Shown here: piece by piece, positions 61,396-64,000 of the stretch
How positions within the stretch are numbered: position 1 is the first letter of the stretch
Layout: each line of letters starts with the position of its first letter
From: Muriicola marianensis
GTDB taxonomy: Bacteria > Bacteroidota > Bacteroidia > Flavobacteriales > Flavobacteriaceae
DNA: 64,000 nucleotides
Reading direction: 5' to 3'
Assembly: GCF_014638095.1 (NCBI RefSeq)
Contig: NZ_BMFH01000001.1
Location: 496,001-560,000 of the forward strand
The notes under the pieces: model-generated
The model's input: the letters and a program-made list of their open reading frames with translations, nothing else
The model's database searches: none
Told to the model about the DNA's origin: nothing
Program-made: the position numbers and the translations under genes

Positions 61396-62001
61396 ATGTA
61401 CGCAACATTTTTTAAGAGGATTCTCGATATCATAGCAGCCCTGGTAGGGCTGATCCTGTTATCGCCCATTTTTCTGATCACCTGGGTCGTCCTCCTTTTT
61501 GTCAACAAGGGAAAACCCTTCTTCTATCAGAGCAGGCCCGGGAAGGACGAGGTACTCTTCGATGTGATTAAATTCAAGTCGATGACGGATGAGACTGATA
61601 AAAACGGTGAGTTGCTGGATTTTGATAAGCGCCTGACCAAAACAGGGATCTTTATCCGGAAATATTCCATAGACGAGATTCCTCAGCTGATCAATGTCCT
61701 GAAAGGAGATATGAGCCTGGTGGGACCCAGGCCCCTTTTGATACAGTACCTGCCGCTTTACAATGAATTTCAGAGGAGACGGCACAGTGTAAAGCCCGGA
61801 ATTACAGGGTGGGCTCAGGTCAAGGGAAGAAACGCCATCTCCTGGGACGAAAAATTTACTTACGATATATGGTATGTCGACAATATCTCTTTTTTAACTG
61901 ATATCAGGATCATATTAATGACCATAAGGAAGGTATTGCTAAAGGAAGACGTCAACAGTGCCGAGAATTTAAACATGCCCTATTTTGAAGGGAATTCTTG
62001 A
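61396..62001 (+). CDS. Small initiating sugar-phosphate transferase (PglC family), paralog
   Basis: This 201-residue protein is a tandem relative of the one before it. KRILDIIAALVGLILLSPIF forms the membrane helix, FFYQSRPGKDEVLFDVIKFKSM the core, and YSIDEIPQLINVLKGDMSLVGPRP the catalytic Asp-Glu dyad. RRRHSVKPGITGWAQVKGRN is the conserved family signature. Either this or its neighbour probably uses UDP-diNAcBac (PglC-like); the other may accept a different sugar or drive another glycan. Confidence 0.93.
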   Translation: MYATFFKRILDIIAALVGLILLSPIFLITWVVLLFVNKGKPFFYQSRPGKDEVLFDVIKFKSMTDETDKNGELLDFDKRLTKTGIFIRKYSIDEIPQLINVLKGDMSLVGPRPLLIQYLPLYNEFQRRRHSVKPGITGWAQVKGRNAISWDEKFTYDIWYVDNISFLTDIRIILMTIRKVLLKEDVNSAENLNMPYFEGNS

Positions 62002-62016
62002 TAATAAAAGCAGGAG

Positions 62017-63108
62017 ATGACCAAGGTTAATTTACAGGTATTGGATCTGTATACGCTTGACGGCCGTTTGAGGTACAAAAAGGCCTTAAACGAGATCAAT
62101 CCGGACAATCCGTATTATCGTACGGAGCTGCTTTTTATTGATTGGAACCCACGCAAACACCTCCGGTGCTTCGTCTATGTAGAGGACTATACACCTAAGG
62201 TGATTATGCCTTTCTACCTTATTCCTATTCCGGTCATGATAGACTCCCTCCCCTATTTTGATATGGCCAGTCCCTGGGGACATAACGGTCCACTGTACCA
62301 GGAGGGAACAGATCCTGTAATTTTTACTAATTTTTGGAAACTGGTAGACGAGTGGTACCGGCAAAACAACGTAATTACAGAATTTATCCGATTTGGATTT
62401 AACGGCAACCACACCTATTACAATGGCTCCCTGAAGGAAACACTGATGTGCGTGAATGGGCAGCTAATCGATCGGGAACCGCAATTTGCCAATTTCAAGC
62501 CCAAGGTGAGGAACAACTACCGCAAGGCTCTTAAGAATCAATTGACCTTTAAGCTTTTTGTCTCGGAATTCCCTGAAGAGATCACCCGTGCCTTTTACGA
62601 TATCTTTACGCATACTATGGAACGGTTGCGCGCGGAGGAGCGATATTTTTTTCCTTATGATTTCTTTGTATCATTGGTAGAAAAGAATCCTGACAGTTGT
62701 GCCATTGCGATGGTCTATCACGAGGGGACTCCAGTTTCAACAGAACTACTGTTGCTTTCCAAAAGCACTATCTATTCGTTTTTAGGGGGCACGCGGAGCG
62801 AGTTCTTTGATTTGAGGCCTAACGACTTTCTGAAGATCAATGTCATGGATTGGGGAAGAGAACAACTTTATGAGAGGTATTTCCTCGGAGGGGGGAAAGA
62901 AGACCGGGACACCTTATATCAGTATAAAAAATCTTTCTTCCCCAAAGAGGCCGACAGGCCTTTCTACACGGGGAGGAAGATTATCAATAAGGAAGCCTAT
63001 GATCACATCCTTAGGGAGATGCCGGTGCAAGGTCATGATGTCATTAAACTAGAACGAAAGAAAGAATCCTATTTCCCTCTGTACAGGACCGTAGAGAAGG
63101 CAATTTAA
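62017..63108 (+). CDS. FemAB/GNAT-like acyltransferase
   Basis: This 363-residue protein has two GNAT-like halves as in FemAB/lipid II aminoacyl transferases and CelD-type acyltransferases. RCFVYVEDYTPKVIMPFYLI and SPWGHNGPLY are in the first half; FANFKPKVRNNYRKALKNQL (basic core) and CAIAMVYHEGTPVSTELLLL plus YFLGGGKEDRDTLYQYKKSF in the second. In glycan loci this family adds amino acids or acyl groups to sugars, but the donor here is unknown. It is followed after 2 bp by a second member. Confidence 0.83.
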   Translation: MTKVNLQVLDLYTLDGRLRYKKALNEINPDNPYYRTELLFIDWNPRKHLRCFVYVEDYTPKVIMPFYLIPIPVMIDSLPYFDMASPWGHNGPLYQEGTDPVIFTNFWKLVDEWYRQNNVITEFIRFGFNGNHTYYNGSLKETLMCVNGQLIDREPQFANFKPKVRNNYRKALKNQLTFKLFVSEFPEEITRAFYDIFTHTMERLRAEERYFFPYDFFVSLVEKNPDSCAIAMVYHEGTPVSTELLLLSKSTIYSFLGGTRSEFFDLRPNDFLKINVMDWGREQLYERYFLGGGKEDRDTLYQYKKSFFPKEADRPFYTGRKIINKEAYDHILREMPVQGHDVIKLERKKESYFPLYRTVEKAI

Positions 63109-63110
63109 AA

Positions 63111-64000
63111 ATGGAAACCCTGGAGGAAACATATTCGGTACGGTGTATTCAGGATAAACCTGGATGGAAAGAGGCTTTAAAAGAGTTCTCCTGGTACGAT
63201 TGTTATCATACCTACGATTTCAATCACAGTTCTAAAAGGAGTGACGAAATCCCTGTCCTGTTCTCCTTCTGCCACAACGACGCCTGTATTGCTATTCCCT
63301 TTTTGAAGAGGCCGATTCCGGGCTCAAGGTATAATGACATAACTTCTGTCTGGGGCTACGGGGGTCCCATCAGCAAAAACCTCAATGAACTCAGCATCCC
63401 CCTTTTTAAAGAGGCTCTTCACGAATTCTTTATCGAACAAAAGGTCGTCAGCGTCTTTTCCAGGCTAAACCCCTATTTGAATAATCAGGAAGAACTATTG
63501 GCCGATCTGGGCATTATTGAAGATATCGGTCCGGTCGTCAATATAGACCTTACCCTTCCGTTAGACTTACAGAGACAGGTTTTTTCCAAAACTACCAAGC
63601 GTTATATCAATAAGGGCAGGAGGCTGTGCCATGTAAGGCGAAGCAAGGAGGGAAAGGACATCCTGAAATTCATCAATTTGTATTATGAAAATATGGACAG
63701 GGTGGATGCCAAGGACTCTTATTACTTCAATAAGGATTATGTTTTCGACCTCTTGTTCAGCAAAGATTTTGAAACAGACCTTTACATAGCCGAATTGAAG
63801 GAAAGCGGAGAGATGATCTCCGGTGCCATGATGATCAAAACCAATAACATCATTCAGTACCATATGTCGGGGACGGCAGACAAGTATCTTCACCTCACCC
63901 CTATCCGGCTCCTGCTGGATGAAACCCGGCTGGATGGCACTGAAGCGGGTTATACCTATTTTAACCTGGGGGGCGGACTCGGCGGAAGGGATGATTCCCT
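63111..64000 (+). CDS. FemAB/GNAT-like acyltransferase, second copy (3' end outside window)
   Basis: An open frame of 296 codons begins at the ATG 2 bp after the previous stop and runs off the window. The translation starts METLEETYSVRCIQDKPGW. The first half has PVLFSFCHNDACIAIPFLKR and SVWGYGGPISK; the second has VFSKTTKRYINKGRRL, YIAELKESGEMISGAMMIKT and YHMSGTADKYLHLTPIRLLL, ending GYTYFNLGGGLGGRDDSL. Layout and motifs match the preceding gene (WGHNGP / WGYGGP, FLGGGKEDRD / FNLGGGLGGRD), so the two are divergent tandem paralogs. Confidence 0.88.
   Translation, partial: METLEETYSVRCIQDKPGWKEALKEFSWYDCYHTYDFNHSSKRSDEIPVLFSFCHNDACIAIPFLKRPIPGSRYNDITSVWGYGGPISKNLNELSIPLFKEALHEFFIEQKVVSVFSRLNPYLNNQEELLADLGIIEDIGPVVNIDLTLPLDLQRQVFSKTTKRYINKGRRLCHVRRSKEGKDILKFINLYYENMDRVDAKDSYYFNKDYVFDLLFSKDFETDLYIAELKESGEMISGAMMIKTNNIIQYHMSGTADKYLHLTPIRLLLDETRLDGTEAGYTYFNLGGGLGGRDDS

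Overview
The window looks like a chromosomal segment of a marine-type Flavobacteriaceae (Bacteroidota) species. The evidence is gliding genes gldF and gldG, a giant secreted protein with a type IX secretion sorting domain, surface-export style lipoprotein signals, pyruvate phosphate dikinase, almost no Shine-Dalgarno sequences, and promoters of the Bacteroidota type (TTG, about 20 bp, TAnnTTTG) before HU, the tRNA and other genes. Genus cannot be decided from the sequence alone.

Region 1 (1-15 kb) is mostly housekeeping: the 3' part of recQ, fmt, HU, a YqgE protein, a class IV aminotransferase, a START-like protein, tRNA-Met(CAT), an rtcB/archease RNA-repair pair, phoH-purC, a SAM-hydrolase/ABM/gldF/gldG operon and dnaN. 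About 1 kb after dnaN lies a decayed second copy of the dnaN 3' end (15116-15334), with a lipoprotein gene in between.

Region 2 (15-34 kb) mixes core genes (mnmE, ppdK), the 1791-residue adhesin-like type IX substrate with seven 300-bp repeats, and two satellite glycan groups. The first is a membrane protein, a HAD phosphatase, an ATP-grasp enzyme and two glycosyltransferases. The second is a GT2, a GT14-like enzyme and two membrane proteins. The short gap 32.03-32.25 kb has two protein-like minus-strand fragments that may be gene debris.

Region 3 (34-64 kb) is a Wzx/Wzy-type capsule or exopolysaccharide locus. A minus-strand operon encodes a DegT aminotransferase, a PglF/WbpM dehydratase, Wza and Wzc, with the CpsB-type phosphatase converging on Wzc. 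A plus-strand operon makes UDP-GlcA, UDP-GalA, UDP-GalNAc and UDP-GalNAcA. It then runs through the flippase, formyl- and pyruvyl-transferases, glycosyltransferases, an EpsG-like polymerase and a deacetylase. This middle part (about 46-57.9 kb) is visibly AT-richer than its flanks, as expected of an exchanged serotype cassette, and ends at a beta-helix surface lipoprotein on the opposite strand. After a 0.5-kb operator-like gap come a PglD-type acetyltransferase, an FAD/NAD(P)-binding protein, two tandem small initiating sugar transferases and two tandem FemAB/GNAT-like proteins; the last is cut by the window end. Aminotransferase, dehydratase, acetyltransferase and sugar transferase together suggest a di-N-acetylbacillosamine-like first sugar on undecaprenyl phosphate, with uronic acids in the repeat unit.
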